Part shown: in pieces, positions 21,401 to 36,400 of the stretch
Numbering within the stretch: the stretch's first letter is position 1
Layout: every line of letters begins with the position of its first letter
Source: Romanomermis culicivorax
Taxonomy: Eukaryota; Nematoda; Enoplea; Mermithida; Mermithidae
Assembly (NCBI GenBank): GCA_963922205.1
Contig: CAWUHX010000309.1
Span: 1 to 64,000 of the forward strand
DNA: 64,000 nt
Reading direction: 5' to 3'
The notes under the pieces: generated by a model
Told to the model about the DNA's origin: nothing
The model's input: only the letters and a program-made list of their open reading frames with translations
The model's database searches: none
Position numbers and translations under genes: made by a program

Positions 21401-24400
21401 TCTGTCAATTTAAATGCCTCTTTGACTAAGAGCTGCAATGCACAATGAATCATAAATCAGTTTAAAACTACTTAAAATCAATCAATATCATTCATATAGA
21501 TAATACCTCCTTGACATATATATATATACGGAGTCCCGAGGTTTGGGGAGGGGTCCGGCGAATTTTCTGGCACCGGGGATCACTGATTCCCCAAAATTTT
21601 AATGGATAGGTCCCGGAAAAGAAAGAATGAATTGTTTCGTCAAAAAAGTACGGAAAACGGCTTAAAAATAGCAATTCTTGTCTAAAAAGCCGTTATCCAT
21701 TGCGCGAAGAGCCGACAAAATTGATATTTTTCACCATTTTTTGCTCAAAAATTGGCACTTTTCATCAAAAAATTGACATTTTTTAATATTTTCTAACCGA
21801 ATGTATGGGGCTCCCTATGGCTACCATATAATTAGACATAGGATTGGCAAATTCTGTAGGGGAGATGGTCCAATGGCTAGCCACATATCCAGTGTTTTTT
21901 TCTGCACCCGGCTTTCTGCACAGTGCAGAAAAGCCAAGAAAAAGTTTCTGCACTGCGGTTTTCCCCTGTTACCACTGTTTTTTCCTCGAGTCAAAATTTA
22001 TTTCCCCATTTTCCCGAAGTCGTTTTTCTCTTTAAAATGCTCATAGACACTTTATTTATGTGTTTTTGAGCTTTTTCAAACCTTCTGCTCTTTTTAGAGC
22101 CGTTAATTCATTAAAATTGACGAAACATTTGAAATTTTTGAGTTTGATCGAAGTCTAATCTACAAGCATTGTTAAACAAATTTTCCAGCAAACTATCCAA
22201 CAGCATAATGATTTTGAATTACATGAGAAATCGGCGGTTAAGTCCTCTATGATGACAAGTGAGAGCCCAAAAAAGATATTAATCTTTCCGGCGCCAAGCG
22301 CCAGAAAAAGTTTTTTGGGTATTGACATTTGGCGACGCTGGAAAATCAATTTTCCGAACATTTATTTCAAGAATTAGATTCAAATTTTGTGTTCAGAAGT
22401 CGTAATTTTAGAATTTTATATTTGAAAAATTTTAATACCTGTAATTTATTCGCAAACTGTCATGAAAATTTTTGGGGGTAAACGAAATTGAGGTAGTCAT
22501 TTGTACATGTACAAAGATTGAAGTCAAAAGTCTTTGTACATTTTAATTTATCTTTGTACAAAAAAATTTTCATTTCGTTAATACTTTTTAGTAATCCTGA
22601 TAGTATCAGTCAATTCCATAATCACTCTCTACATAGCATCGAAAGAGCAAAAAATTTTATTACCTCAATCAGGTACAACAACAAACAAAAAACAACAAAA
22701 AACCAGACTTTCTCATCTCGACAATATCGGCACACAACTTTCTTCTCTCTTTCTGACACGAGCTCGAGCCATGGAAATAAACGCAACCTGGTTCGGCTGA
22801 ACCTGTAATTTCTGCTGCTCTTCCTCGTTGAAATAGTTGCTGACTCATCGATTTCATCTTCAGCCGAGCTACTGCTGCTTAAATTACTTTGTTGAGAGGG
22901 TGGTGGTAGTACTGCTTTGTTAAAGAAACTATCGATCGATATTTGTGCCATTACATAATACAGCTACGTGCTTGCATGAAAAAACAAAACACACAACTGG
23001 AGGAAACAGTCGGTTTACACTGATGTATTGCTCGAATTTCGAACATCCGAATTCAATTTTGTATGCAGCTATGACGACAACATTGGCAATAGCTCGAGAC
23101 TGACGTACATCGTTCCTCCTGGAGAAAAAAATCTTTGTACATGTACAAAGATTGTCAAAATTTTTCTTTGTACAAGGGAAAAAATCTTTGTAGAGTACAA
23201 AAAAAACTATGATTTAGTTATTAGTCTTTGGCTATGACGTAGAAGAACACAGGTTACGTTATACCTATTTTCGCTATGTACAAATTGTACAAAGGTAATA
23301 CCGGCTGCCGTTTGTACATGTGCAAATGGGTCATGTACAAAAAAAACCCTGGTCACAGGTCGGAGGGTTTATCCCCCCCTGACCCCCGTATGTGCATGTA
23401 TGGTGGCCAGACTATGCAAAGTTCAATTGTTAACACACATATATATACTAGATTGACTGCACGAAGCATATATGAAAAAAGATAATTTCTGGCAACATTA
23501 AACTGCACGATGCTATACTTATGTGGTCGATCGGTTCTTTAAATTGAAGAACCGGAACCGACGATCTGCAAAGAACCGAATTGGTGGTGTGCCTACCACC
23601 CTGAATTATATTTTTCTTCTAGAAACCCGGCGATTCAACTCTAGATCTTTTGGAACCCTTGATCCAGGCGCACGAAGGAAAAATCGAAAAAGATTCAAAT
23701 TTAGACACATTGCTCAATGCGTTAACGTCCTATGTAGAAAAAAATGTCTGCTCTGATAGTCAGTCATGTTCAGATATCCAGAATCAAATTCAGCAGCCGC
23801 AGCAGCAAAATCGTTTTAATTCCGAAGATTTCATGTTGCAAGATAACGATATGCGGTTTATGAATAGTCAAGCGAATTTGAGTGAAATTTCCAAAAATGC
23901 GGATCCGACTCTAAATAATACGTGGAAGGTATCGAATGACGCTCTAATCGGTCAAGATATTCCTTTTTTGGCGGAAAAATCAAATTTTAATGCTCAACGT
24001 GATAATGACAATCTCGAATTCGAAAAATACGAAGAGATGAGGCAACAAAGATTTTTAGAACTGGAGCAAAAGTTTAGAATGCAAGAAGCAAGTAAGAATA
24101 CGTATACGTTTCGTTTCTTTCAAGTCTATAATTTTCTTTTGTTCAGTGACGTCAAAATCTGACGAGTCGAAAAAAGCGTTGTTAGAACAGGTACCTAAAG
24201 TTACATGTTTCCATAGTATATGATGTTTAAATTTAAAAAATCAATGGAATATAGAAGTTAAAATTATACTGATATTAAAAAATTTGAAAATTTGATTCTC
24301 ACGGGACGGCTGTCAACCAGGAAATAACTGGGTATTTTTTTGTGGACCGGGAAAAGCGGGAATTTCGTGAATAAAGTCGGACTTGAAGTAATTTTTTAAG

Positions 24401-27400
24401 CGATTTTGAGATATATGACCGCGAAAAATTTAAAATTTTTCGTCGGGTCGCGACGTTACGAATTACGAATAATAGATTCTTTATTTTGAAACTATCATAC
24501 TAATATTATATGCAATTTCAAGTTCGGTATTCATTTAATATGCTTACCGCCTAATCGCTATGTTATTGAACAAATGTGGCACATGCATTGTGGAATAAAG
24601 TTTTGAGATATGGACCTCATTATTCAGTGATTTTTACATACTGCTCAAGTATTTCTCGGCACCGTTTTTTCTGCCAGAAGCAAATTATAAAAAAGGGGAA
24701 AAAGTTGAGCTCTTTCGCCGAAGTGCAAAAGAATTTTGGGATTTCTTAACAGACATCCCCAAAGTCGGAAATATAAGTAAGGTAAAATCCTATATGGCCC
24801 GGCTAGTATTACTCCCGTCCCGTAATATTTTTTTGCTCACTCTACAACATCTCGGAAAGACTGTATATTTCAATGGTTCCATGAATACAATACGTGAGGT
24901 CTGACTATCATTCTAGACTGGAAAATTAAATCGTAATATTTGAATAAGTGTTGAGGCAAGTCATTTTCCTACGTTATAGAATACCGACGCTGAGAATTTT
25001 CTGGCGCGAAAAAAATGAATCAAATGCGCTTCGTAATTTGTTTTTTCTTTAGCCTGAAGTTTCCCGAACTTTGCGAACATGAACTTTTCTATTGAGAAAC
25101 AATAAGGACATCATTCTAAACTGAAAATTTTAAGACCTCATTTATGGATAAGTGTTTAGAAAATTCATTTCCAGCGTTCCAGAACATTAAAGTCTTGAAA
25201 TTTTTTCTGCTCTACGCACCGGAATGAGGCGCCAATTCAATCTTAAGCTTCAGTTCTGATTACAAAAAAAAGCCAGCGACAATTATTTTTTGTTCAATAC
25301 TTATAAAAGATGTCGCTGACTTGAAAAAACAGATACAAGTATGTAATATTTTCGTGGGCATCCACAATTTTAGTTTATTTTACGTCTTACATAATTCTAT
25401 TTTCAAACGGAAAAAATTTTCCGTGCCAGTTTTTGCACGTTGCAGGCAAAGGCGTGCGGAATAAAATTTATAAAAAAGTTTTAGCCTCTTTCACCAAATA
25501 CCAAGAAACAAGTTTTTTGCGAAAAAGTGTCTAAGCCAAAAAACATGTTTTAGTGTATTGTAAACCGACAAATAGCGTTTTAAAGCATTTCAGATCATTT
25601 TTGATAAAATTTGCTTTGCAGAACACGTTTCTGACTGTTTGAAAAACCCGGAAAATTTTGTGAAGATAAGCTGAGAAAGACCGGAGATTTAATTTCGTCG
25701 AACTGGTGGCCACCCTGTTTTCAGCTGAATAATGTTGAAATTAACGAAAAAGAAATTGACCGTCAAATAGAAATTATCGGCGAACAACTGAGCGCGTTAA
25801 AAAAACAACACGGTATCATGTGTCGTAAAGCTCAACGCAAAAATTGTCTCGAAGGCGACGATTTGACCGAATTGGAAAAAAATTGCCGCCAACAAAGCGA
25901 GTTGGAAGCCAAAATCGGTTTTGCATCCAACGAGAAAAAACGTGTATCGACCGAAGCGTCGACGCTGCGTTCGAAATTGAAGCGATTGGGCATTGACGTC
26001 CAGCCTAGGGTATACGTATGACGTCTAAAATCTGGGGTCAATGTGTAAAAACTTTCAATATGTTTGAAATTTGATTTCTGAACTTTTATCAAAATTTACA
26101 AGTTTTAGCACTGTTATAATTTTCAAGAAAAACGTAGATCATTTTCTTGTCACTATTTGAAAAGCTCCGTAAAAGTTACAAATTCATGCGGATTCCACGT
26201 TTTTTGAAATATTTGTGTTTCCATACTCGTTTTTCCTCTTCAGAAGGATAATTCTACCGATGGCGCAACAGCGAAAGAACAAGCGATGGGCGAAAAACCG
26301 GCGCCACAACAGAAGGATCCTGGAGAGTCAAATAGTCCAGACATGGAAACATTACTCAAACAAGTAACAAAACGAGCCGAGTCCGCTTTGACGTCTATCC
26401 AGGCACCCGCTGAGTCGGCGCGTAAGTGATAACGGTTTCAAAAATGCGTTTAAATGCTGTAGTTTGATTCCAAAAATATTCCTCACGAGTCACGATATTC
26501 TATTATATATGCAACATTGAATCAACTGCTGGAAAATCTTTCTTTCAACGAACTTTTTATCACTCCTTCGCTTTCCGCATCTTTTTAATTCTTGACAGTA
26601 TTTTTTAATTTCCAACATGATTTCACGAAAATTCTCCTTATTTAAGTGCCCTGCAAACAATTGCAGTCGACTCTAAAAGTCGAAAAATCGTCCAGCCTGT
26701 CCAGTCGAAAACCCGAAGATCGTGAACCTATACGTAGCAGCTCCAGCAAGTAGGCAGCTCGAGCAAGTAAAATGAGAGCAAATGAAATGAAATTGGATTC
26801 CTTTTCTCAACGAAAGAATATCTTCAAGTGTAAATTGAAAATATCTACATATTATGATGTATTCGATAGACCGCAGTCATGCGAGTAATATTAAAAGTAA
26901 ATCTTTTTTGCCTAAATACCATATTGACACTAGATTAATTGTATTGTATAGTGGTTCTCAGCAACGGGAATTGATCATAAGATTCTGAGACATGCATTAA
27001 ACAGATAATTTTGGTCACCACAATACTGTCTGTAAGAAGAAGCGTTTATTTCATATGTGAAATACACAGTTCTGGACTTTTATGAAGTTCAAGGACTGGT
27101 GCCCGATCAGATTGTCTTCCCTCGAGAAACAATCCTTATGTTAGGAGCTTTAACGGATTTGATATTCCGCTTGTCAGAATACCTAAGATCAGGTATTGGT
27201 GAAGAACTTTTGATAGTTTTTCAAATTTCAATATAAAGAAAGTTAATTTTAAAAAATGATAGATGTAATATTACTTAAACTGCTGCATGCTATCCAGTGC
27301 ACTATAACACATGATTTTACAATTTACACGTGGAGACTCGTATATAAGAGGAGTCCACTTCTAACTGTAGCTCCGAAAAACTCGTTTATTGGATTTCGAC

Positions 27401-30400
27401 TAGATTTTGAGAACATCATTCTGGATTGTCTTCTTCTATTCTTCCAACCATTGTATGTTACTATAAATATTTGTGTATGTTTAAGGCGGAATACGACGAA
27501 ACGCAGGCGCAGCCGCACTTCGTCTTATTCGTCCGAATCATCGTATGAACGTCCTTCACGAAGAAAATCGTCGAAGAAGAATGAAAAACCCAAACCTAAA
27601 AAGAAGAAAAAAGAGAAATCAGTGAATCATAAGGCCAAAAAAGTGAGCAAAGCAACGGACAATAGGAATCACGCGAATAATGTGCAGCTAAAGACAGTAA
27701 TCTTGCTCGGAATTTGGACAAATGTTTCATAAAATTTTGTAATACCAAATGAGAGAAAAATTATTGTTGAAATGTTTGTTTATAAATAGACGTATAGACG
27801 AAACGAATAGAAACAAGAAAAATTTTGGAATCATAAGAATTGCCGAACATTCTTGATTATTTAGGCTCAAGATACGTCTGATTCGTCTTCTTCTTCATCG
27901 TCCGTTTATGAAGAAATCACTAAAGTAGCAAGCCCGTCGACCAAAGCAGATCAGACGACTAACGTAGAAGACAAGTGATTGCAATTCTAGCTCGAAACAG
28001 TTTTCTTTTCGCCTCAAATTACATTACTAAATTAGCAGATGAATTTTTTCGCGCAGATTTTTGTTTTACGACGCCGGCTCCCATTGGTGCAAAACTTGCA
28101 ATGTTACTTGCACTACGTTGTACGAAATGTTCGACCACGTTCATTCGTCAAAACATAAATCAGTAAGATTATGTTTTATGATCTCTACTGTCTTTTTATT
28201 CCTATTTTCTTTTTTGTCCGCGTTTGCCTCGTATTTTTCGACCATAATAAAATTTATTTTCAGGCATTCACTGGTCGTCCTTGGACGGAAAACGTCGCCA
28301 GGCGCCCTGCGAATCCCGGTTTGCAGACGAAACTTTTAGCGATTAAAGGTTATGTACATTGAATATTTTGCTGGAAATCTCGTAAGATCTACACCAACAT
28401 ATTTAGGTATCGAATTTTTGGTCGGGTGTCAAGGATTTTATTGTTCATTATGTGCCGAGTTCGCTGGCGATGCTTTTTGCGCCGAGGAACATTTTAAGAG
28501 TCCGCGGCACTACGAAAAGTACTCGGTAAATGATGATTAATACATAATGGAAAACAAATCATTTTGCAAACATCAACCTCATGGTTTCTAATTTTTTAGA
28601 ATTGGAGAAATTTTTCAGCGATTCAGCTTAAAGCCTAGCGTAAATTTCAGTACGTTTGTATTTTACGCGTCTGTGAAAATTATCGGATTTTCGTTAGCCA
28701 TTAGTGTCCGATCGGAATCCCGATCAATAGTCAGAATGGGGATTTTTTAGCACATGTTTTATGAGTGTAATGAAGCTAATAAGGTCCATTTCAACATTTA
28801 TGAATGATCTTTCAAACATCTATCAGCACGAAGCAGAATACTATGTTTTGTGATAAATTGATGAAAAGATTACCAAATTGGATTCTGTTGATTTTGAATA
28901 ATGTCATTTGATGAAAGATTTCTATTTTCGGTTCCAGTTCCCTAAACCAAATTTAAAACTGGTAGTACTAAGAAATTGCGTATGAAATGTTCTGGAAATG
29001 CTTTCTGATTTATCAGTATATTGTCATCACTGAGCAACGTTAAGCCAAGAGTATACATGCGCCCGAATTGTGCGCTCGGTGATAGGCGCCATGAATTAAC
29101 CAATCAGCGCGCTTGCGCTATAAACATCACTCGATCTTCCGAGCCAGCGCGCCTCGAAGCCAGCGCGCCAAAAAGTATGGCTTGATCTTTTTAGCTTGAG
29201 AACTGGCGCCGGTGCCCACGCTTGTTAGTGGGCCTCAAATTAGAATATGTTCTATTTTTCGGCAGCAAATCAGATATCATTTTTTCTAATTTTTTGTCGG
29301 AATCTGTCGTTATATCGTATGTAGACATCAATAAGTGTCTGGAAGATGGAATGATGCGAAAAATAGTTTTCGGGTGATATAGGGAAAAAACTAAAAAACA
29401 GAAATTTGGTTTTTGGTTTTTTTAAATCAAAAAAAACTAAGTCTTGTCAACTGTTTATCCATAATTTATCGATGTTTACATGTTACAGTCATAATCTAGG
29501 ACGACATTTTCTTGTAGCGTTCCAGAAATAATACTGATAGTTTATTCAGAATCCAGCGTGAAGCCCCGAAAAATTTCCGGTATTTTCCGTTTTCAAGCGC
29601 ATAAAAATGCATCTCCGGGCAGGAAACCTTATAACCTGAAGGGCCATCAAATTCTTGGTTGCTGTGTACAACTTAGCAGGAGCTAATTCTCTGCGCGGTC
29701 GGAAATTTAGTTGCTAGCTGCAAAAAGCTCTTGCACACCTCATGCCACGCTAAAAAGACTGACGGAATAAATTTTAAAAAATCCAATACTTTGAGTTTAT
29801 TCATCGATCGGCGCTCCAGCGCTGCTCTGTTTTCAAGAGCACGCGCAGGCGCCAGAGTGAGCGCACTCTTGGGCTCTCGATACTCTTTTTGTGGGATCCC
29901 ACGCCTGCCTCATCGAACAGGCGCAAGCATAATGTCGGCTTTAGACGTTCTTGCTTCTCCGGTTACTTGATTTTCGAATTATGCTTGCCTGTTAATAGTT
30001 CTAAAGAGAAATGATTTTTAGGAATTCATCGCCAAAAATCCTCTATATGAGAAATGTTTCGAATTGGAAAAATCGGCGCATAACGTCGATTTGGCTCCAG
30101 TTCAAATGATGTCAAGAAACGCTGCAGTTGTAGCACCTGTTCGCGGGAATTATGCCAATATAACGAATAGCGTTCCGCCTAGTCAAACTATGCCGAACGT
30201 ACCCAGTCTTTCGGGCAAAGTGCAGCCGTTTAAATTGAAAGTAAAAGTTACTTTTTTTCTTCACGGTAGGCGCTTTCTTGAGGTGAAAATTTTAGACCGA
30301 AATGAAAAAGTTCAATTCTAACATCCTGAACAAAATTTTTCTGTCGATTTAGCAGAACTTTTATTTTCTAAACAGTAATTGTAATTGTGGAAACACCTGC

Positions 30401-33400
30401 AAATTTGAGAAAATAAATGAAAAATTTGAATTCGAATTCCATAATTTTGCAAAGTTCAGAAATAAGGATCAGTATTAATTCATATTAAAATAAAAATAAA
30501 AATTATCAAAGACAACAGCAAATTTTCTTTTCCAACATTCCTGTACTATTAAATTTTTGGATATTATTCTTCCTTCTAGTCCAAGGACGAAAAACCTCAA
30601 GATGTTGCTTCTAACATGCCCGTTTTCGAAAATAGTCGCATCATTTTGGATATGTCGGCCAAATTGGACAGTCCACCAGACATAACAACCGCACCCATGT
30701 CCGCGACGACTAACAAAAACTTTTCCCTACCGAAAGACACCAAGATGTTTGGTTCGCTTCGCGGAGTAAAGAGAAAATAATGATTCTGAAATTGAACTTT
30801 ACTTCACTTCTACACTTTCAGGCACAAGGTCCTCCGACGGACCCACCGCAACAAAATAACGTCTACGGACCCAAATTGGAATCGTCGGGCGAAAAACTTC
30901 GTGCTTACCATTTGGGTAATTTTGAATTAAAATTTTCGTTAATTTGATGATGAGAGTTAATGTTAAGACGTTTTCGAACAATTTGTGTAAAAATGTTAGT
31001 CCATGAGGGTAGGTTTACGACTGGAATATTCATGATCTTATCCGAAAATTCAACAAAAATTATCTTAATTAAAATCAAACAATGACCAAAGCATATGTTC
31101 TCTGATTCCGCATTCGATTCACTTCAAATGAATCGAAACCTGCCCTTTAGTGGGTGAAGGGAAATTCTCGAATAAGTTTTCAATACTGACCTATATTTTT
31201 ATGTCACGAATAGCATCTGATATAGGGTGTCCAGCGGACCTAGAAAACGCCGATTAAAGTTAGGGAATTTTGATTAGTATTCTTACTAGTTTATTAGAAA
31301 ATGCCCCGATGAGGTAGAAAAAAGAAGAATATACTTGCTTCGATAGTTGCCAAGCTAGAAAAAGAAGTGGACTAGATTTTTGAGAACTTGGGTTATAATT
31401 GGAAAAAATTCACTTTCGTTAAATTGGATTTTCATTCTTTCTCAAAAAAAAAATTTCCATGTCTTTAAAAAAGTATATTGTGCAGCATCGTGCATTTTCT
31501 CCTTCCCCTGGCATCAACTCCAGTAAAATTTTTCCATTTGAAAATTAATGACCTCAAATGTAAAGAAATGGTGAAACAATAGCATTCTAACTCCCGACCG
31601 ATTCAAAACTTCTGCCTCTCACACTAGCTGAAAAATGGTGAGGGAAGCATACTATAGTCATAATCTCGACATTGAGCTCGTTACAGTCCTGATGACATTC
31701 AAATTATATCGAACTTGAGATCAAACCGAGTCGCCTTTTTGCTCGAGATTATCTTGAGCTCGAGCTTAGACCCCTTTAGTGCAACTGGGCCTTGCTCACT
31801 TACGGAGTGAATTCTACACGATATGTTATATAACATGAGTGAATTGAACATATCTTACAATCGATTTATTTCGAAGAAGACTTCATGCTATAGCCTTTTC
31901 TAAAACACCTGAGTGGGATGAGGGAGAAAACACTAAATTTAGAAAAAAACTCAACGCAGTTGGAAGCACACCTGTGTGAGCGAGGACATGTGGGGTACAA
32001 ACTACTCCAAGGGTTTTGAAACTGGAAAATTTGCTATGAAAAAAAATTTTTTGTCAACTTTTTTTGAATTTTTTGTCTCAAAAAGCCCAAAAAACCAAGG
32101 TCCACCCCTGTACCCTCTTCAAAATTTCGGAGATGCACATGTTTAGTTGGAAAGTGTGTTAAAATTTTTGTTAGAAAGAATGAAAATCCAATATAACGAA
32201 AGTGAATTTTTTCCAATTTTAACCAAGTTCTCAAAAATCTTGTCCACTTCTTTTTCTAGCTGAGCAACTAACGAAGTAAGTATATTCTTCCTTTTTCTGC
32301 CTCATCGGGGCATTTGCTAATAAACTAGTCCACCTCTTTTTAGTGGGCCTCAGCCATGCATGAAAACCTTCGTAGAAGCACATTGGAGTTTTAAATTTGA
32401 TCATCTTCGCATCAAAGAAACAATAAAAAAACAATCTTAAAGATACGAATTCTCACTTTCAGAGGTCCCCAAGGTCGAAAATTTAGGTAGGGGTAAAATC
32501 GTAAATTTTAAGGGTAGTACTTGAAATATGCCGTGACCTTTTTTTTTGCTCTCAACGTTTTACTAAGGAGGGGGGGTTGTGGTTTTTCGAACTTACAAAA
32601 ATGATTAATGCCCCTACTTTACGCTTTTTACAGTCAAAAACCATTTACTATTTCAACCCCATTTTCCAGCTCCCAATCATACAACTTGAATGTACTAATT
32701 ATATGCAGAGAATAGTCAGATGTTGAACATTGTCGTGTCGACTGATTCCTGCACATTTCAAGAATCGGGCTGCTTTCAATTGAAAGTGCTCATGCCGAAT
32801 GTGGCTTTAGTATTATTAATCCTATTAGATTATAAACCACAAGGTTGAAACCAGGTACCACTCCTGATCCACGTCAACAGACCTCACATGTCTCAACTCA
32901 TGAACAGACTTCACATGTCTCAATCTCATGAACAGACCTCACATGTCTCAACTCATGAACATACCTCACATGTCTCAACTCAGGAAAGTATGCCACGGCT
33001 TGGATAACCATATGCGCACAGAAGACCCAATGCCGAAGCGGGGAAAAGAAAAGGAGAGCATGAAGAGGCAGAATTTTAAGGACATAATGTTTTTCTTCCC
33101 AAGGGGCGATTTTTTGATTAATCACATATACATAAGTCATTATTTCATCTCCCAATTATATTTATAATGATTTCCTACAAGTAGTATATATTAATGTGCT
33201 GATATCCTTTCCTAAAAATCGCTATATGGCACAGAAGTTGCATACTTTCTTATCATTTGCCCAGTAAATGTGTCAAAAAGAGCATTCCTCAGAATCACAC
33301 ATTCTGCAATTTTTCTCGAATTAATATAACCTAATGGGGAGAGGATGAAGTCTACCAAAATTTTTTGCTATAGTGAGCTGTTTTTATGGGGGTAGTAAAT

Positions 33401-36400
33401 GAATTTCCAAATCTAAGACGGGGGTAATACCCCCCCCCCATACCTCCCCCCATGGGGTGCTCTGCTCACTTTGGGTAAAAGTAAAAGATGTGTAAACTGC
33501 ATAGAACCTAAAACACGTTGTAAACATAGTGTGAAGTGACCGTTTCCATTGAATTCCCCATGATCAGAAACCCGTCAATCCAAAAAACCGAAGAAATATC
33601 TTTGCTTACATACAAAATAATTTTTTTTGTGTGAAATCACTGTGTCCATTGAATTCCCCATGGTCGAAACCTTTTCTCCCAAAAATCGCAGGAATACATT
33701 GGTACATACTCAATATAATTCTCTGTGTAAAGTGGTCGCATTCATTAAATTCCCCGTGGTCGAAAACCCCTCCCGCCAAAAATTCACGAAGATGTTTCTG
33801 TTTACACCCGGGATAATTTTTTGTGTAAAGTGATTGCATTCATCGGATTCCCAATGGTCGAAAACCCCTTCCACAAAATTATCACGGAAATACACTTGTT
33901 TACATGCCAGATAATTTTTTGTGTGAAGTGACCGCGTCCATCGAATTCCCCATGGTCGAAAACCCCTTCCTCCAAAAAGTCACGGGAGTATCTTTATTTA
34001 CATTTATAATGCTTTTGTGTAATGTGATCGCATCCATTGAATTCGCTCCGGTCGAAGACCCCTTCAACCAAAAAATCACGGAAATACTCTTGGTTATATC
34101 CGGGATATTTTTTGTGTAACATGATTACATTCATTAAATTCCCGTTGGTCGAAAAGCCCTTCCACAAAAAAAATCACGAAAATACGCTTGTTTACAGCAG
34201 GAATAGTTTTTCGTGTAAAGTTAGTGCGTCCATCGAATTCCCAATGGTCAAAAACCCCTTCCTCCAAAAATTCACAGGAATACCCTTATTTACATTAATG
34301 ATGATTTTTTTGTGTAAAGTGACCACGTCCATTGAATTTGCTTCGGTCAAAAACCCATAAATCAAAAATCCCAATAACGCTACTGGTTCAATTGAAACTG
34401 CAAAAAATTCGGGCACCAATGCTGCAAAAATTATTTTTTTGAAGCCGTAAGTTTATATAACAAAATTGTCAAATTTCGCGGTTCCCGGGACTTTGGACAA
34501 CCATGTAATTGAATGGAGGCCATATTTAAAAAAATAAAAAATCGCATTTGAGATTGCACCCCCAAGATGCTTAAGCCGAAGTATGGAGGTTGGATATGGC
34601 ACACCCATTGCTGGGCTTGGTGGGACTGGGGGCCTTAAAAAGTGCGTTTTTGCATGTTTTTGGGGCCCCACCGAGCACCACTGAATTGACAAAAGGCGCC
34701 CATAGTTTGTCACTATGCCCGAAATTATGAAAAAACTCGAAGGTTCTAGCTCGTACCCTTTTTTGACTCTAGAGGGTAGGGACATGAAATTTGGGGGCCA
34801 ATTATATTATAGTTTGACGCTATCGCGCCACCTATGATGTAAATGTTCTGCCCAATAAGCTCTAGTTATTTCAGAGTGTCAGATTGACGTTTTGGAAGGT
34901 CAAAAATCTCAAAACGCAGTTAACTGAAACTAAAACCTTTAAAACCGATATTTTTTCCAAAATCGAAACCGTGAAACTGAAAATAGGAATACTGTAACCG
35001 AGATTTTCGGGGGCATTTTTCCGTGTTTTAAATATTTTATCCGGTGAAAATATCCCAAAAGCCGCAATTTGTATGCGTCAAATTAAAACAGTTTTTTGCA
35101 TTCTGAATTGAATTTTTCAACACTCTGTGTTGAAAATTTCATAGATTTCTTCATCGTTGATTATAGCATTCAACCAGCAACTCAAATATCATAAGTTTGA
35201 TCGAACACATGTTTCCCTTTTCCAGTCTGATTCGATACATCTGGACCAGAATACAAAATTTCAAGACATGACTGATTTCAACAGCAGATCGCCAATATTT
35301 CCACATTCTACATGAGATCGATGTTGGACCATATACAGGAACGTTGTAGGTTTCCAAAGAATGAGAAATGTCAAGAAAACTTTCCAATGTTTGATCGGAG
35401 GGATCTGATATAATTGATTGAATTATTAGCAGAATACAATGCTAATCAATATCTAGGATCAACACAGACATGTCTATTTTACCTTTAATTTCATTCAAAA
35501 AATCTCAAGATCAAGATTTTCTGACAGTGACATTTCTCGAACAGAAGAAAAAACTTTCAGCTCCGGTTTGGCTTAATTTTTGCAATAGAAGAAAAAAGTT
35601 TTCAAGTTTCCTTTGAGATACCCTGTTCGGCTTGGAGCTAGACTAATAGAGTTTGAATAGTGTTCCGGTCGGAAAAAAGATCTCTCTCTCCGATGACTCT
35701 AGTTGTAACCTTGTTCATCGTCATCACCTGCTCATTCATTGAAGATTTACTAGCACTTGATAACATTTCTGTGTTAAATTAAGTTAGATGAAAATCCCTG
35801 CGGCTTTCCAAAAGGTATGCGAATTCGATTCAAACTCCAACAAGTCCTGTTGAACTGAAGGAGCTGTTGGAATGAAGAAAGAAACTGCGGCATTCCAAGG
35901 GAATGTACCCTAACGAGCCAATCGAATTTTTTGGAAATGTTAAGTCCCTTTTTTGAACTTTTCTAAAAGTGTGAAAATCAAGATTCGAGGAACGTATTTA
36001 TACTAAATTATAGAGCACTATTTTCTGCGCATATTAAAGGTTCGACCATATGTTGTACCTTCCCTTGGCTCACATCTTGTATGTCATGTACGGACAAAAA
36101 ACGATGAAAAATTGGCGGAGTTCAGCACTTCTAACATCGTTTTTTCCTCAAATAGAATATTCTGAGGAAAAATGGAAATGTTGGAAAGTAGCTTAGGCGC
36201 GATTATCATTGCGGAAAAAATGTTGGGATTTCAAGATGGAAAAGATATGTTTTCGTGAACTCCAGAAAGTCAGAGTCCGAAAATTTTCCGGCGCTTGGCA
36301 CCGGTCATGAGTATAATAGTCATTGTTTTCTGTCAGACGCTGCCGCCAGTATATCTATTTCTACTTAATAATTAACCTTCAACAAATTTCATCAATTGAA

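Noticed and set aside
29095..29130. CCAAT box plus TATAAA resembling a histone-type promoter
   Set aside because: It lies inside an intron in a GCGC-rich repeat with no following coding sequence.
33627..34360. Overlapping ~70-110 codon frames with repeated [14 protein letters not shown] peptides
   Set aside because: They follow the 98-bp satellite; unit lengths of 96-100 bp shift the frame and no splice or codon signal supports coding.
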